22,077 nt of DNA from UBA11606 sp039815945 (GTDB lineage: Bacteria > Actinomycetota > Acidimicrobiia > Acidimicrobiales > Aldehydirespiratoraceae): NCBI GenBank assembly GCA_039815945.1, contig JBCBYI010000044.1, positions 1 to 22,077 on the forward strand, written 5' to 3'. Both the position numbers and the translations under genes were made by a program. The notes under the pieces were generated by a model that saw only the letters and a program-made list of their open reading frames with translations, ran no database searches and was not told where the DNA came from. The number at the start of each line of letters is the position of its first letter. Positions within the stretch are counted from its first letter, which is position 1. Positions 21,635-22,077 of this stretch are shown here, one piece after another.

Positions 21635-22077
21635 TCAGAGCGGTGGGACGACCGTCTTGCGGCGATGCTCGAAGATCAGCGAGGTCGTCTCGTCGACCAC
21701 ACCGTCGAGGCTGGCGACCTCGGCGAGCACGACGTCGCGGAGATGGTCGGTGTCGCGCACGGCGAGCTGCACGAGCATGTCGTCGGCCCCGCTCACGACG
21801 AAGATGCTGATCACCTCGGGCAGCGCCCAGAGATGGTCGGTGATCGCCTCGACCACGTCGGGCGTCTTGGGATTGATCCGCACCGAGACGAACGCCTGGA
21901 GGTCGCGGCCGAGGGCCTTGAGGTCGGCCTCGGCGTGGTAGCCGGTGATGACGCCGCGCCGTTCGAGATCGCGGGTGCGGTCGAGGGCGGTGCTGGCGGC
22001 CAGACCGACCGCCGACGCCAGCGCCCGGTTGGTCTGCCGGGCATCTGACTGGAGTTCAGCGACGATCTCGGCCTCGT
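21635..22077 (-). CDS. Lrp/AsnC family transcriptional regulator, 5' end missing
   Basis: The frame is open to the right edge, giving 146 codons before the stop at 21635; the start lies outside the window. The visible protein begins inside the helix-turn-helix: 'EAEIVAELQSDARQTNRALA' and 'SAVGLAASTALDRTRDLERR', then 'GVITGYHAEADLKALGRDLQ', the classic Lrp/AsnC order. The C-terminal half is the ligand-binding RAM (AsnC_trans_reg) domain, with 'AFVSVRI' and 'PEVISIFVVSGADDMLVQL', where the G-x-x-D pair marks the effector pocket. It is likely an amino-acid-responsive regulator that forms octamers. It reads towards the sulfotransferase-GT gene with 24 bp between them, but nothing shows that it controls the cassette. 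Confidence 0.92.
   Translation of the reverse strand, partial: EAEIVAELQSDARQTNRALASAVGLAASTALDRTRDLERRGVITGYHAEADLKALGRDLQAFVSVRINPKTPDVVEAITDHLWALPEVISIFVVSGADDMLVQLAVRDTDHLRDVVLAEVASLDGVVDETTSLIFEHRRKTVVPPL

Noticed and set aside
19994..22048. Long plus-strand open frame (684 codons) across the sulfotransferase-GT and AsnC genes
   Set aside because: It is antisense to two genes with clear motifs and has an Arg/Glu/Asp/Val-biased composition typical of GC-rich shadow frames, with no recognisable domain.

Overview
This is a GC-rich window with dense, short-spaced genes. Several starts have a TANNNT hexamer 6-7 nt upstream (leaderless transcripts), and there is a DivIVA-type scaffold and an HtpX close to actinobacterial ones. 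Together these suggest an actinobacterium. Acidimicrobiia would fit, but that is an inference from general protein character and no marker gene proves it.

Left flank (1-8.5 kb): ordinary chromosomal genes. In order these are the 3' part of a flavin monooxygenase, a degraded Fic/Doc fragment, a class-C beta-lactamase-like serine hydrolase, a DUF2237 protein, a PAT-type acetyltransferase, tRNA-Tyr(GTA) with its terminator, a divergent GT2-like membrane protein with a C-terminal PilZ-like domain, a DivIVA-like scaffold, YajQ, a putative lipoprotein, a 43-residue membrane peptide and HtpX.

Central region (8.6-21.6 kb): a compact cassette that looks like a protein-modification system assembled from enzymes best known in eukaryotes. 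A minus-strand operon (15979 down to 11278) encodes, in order: a PqqD-like (RRE) protein with a twin-arginine segment and a mucin-like Pro/Thr tail; an HprK-like P-loop protein; a protein with two 2OG-Fe(II) (prolyl-hydroxylase-like) domains; a protein O-fucosyltransferase-like enzyme; and a hydroxyproline O-arabinosyltransferase-like (HPAT) enzyme. The genes are translationally coupled or nearly so. Plus-strand genes on both sides add a PAPS sulfotransferase, an NTP_transf_5 nucleotidyltransferase-like protein, a GT60 (Skp1 GlcNAc-transferase-like) enzyme, a 1009-residue three-part protein ending in a second GT60 domain, and a GDP-mannose 3,5-epimerase. A minus-strand sulfotransferase-glycosyltransferase fusion closes the cassette.

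Working model (inference): the Pro/Thr tail, built from about ten P-T-x-x tetrads, is hydroxylated on proline in the cytosol, glycosylated by the GT60/HPAT/O-FucT-like enzymes (possibly with GDP-L-galactose supplied by the epimerase) and sulfated, then exported or anchored through the twin-arginine segment. This parallels Skp1 hydroxyproline glycosylation in Dictyostelium and extensin glycosylation in plants.

Right end (21.6-22.1 kb): an Lrp/AsnC-type regulator cut by the window edge.
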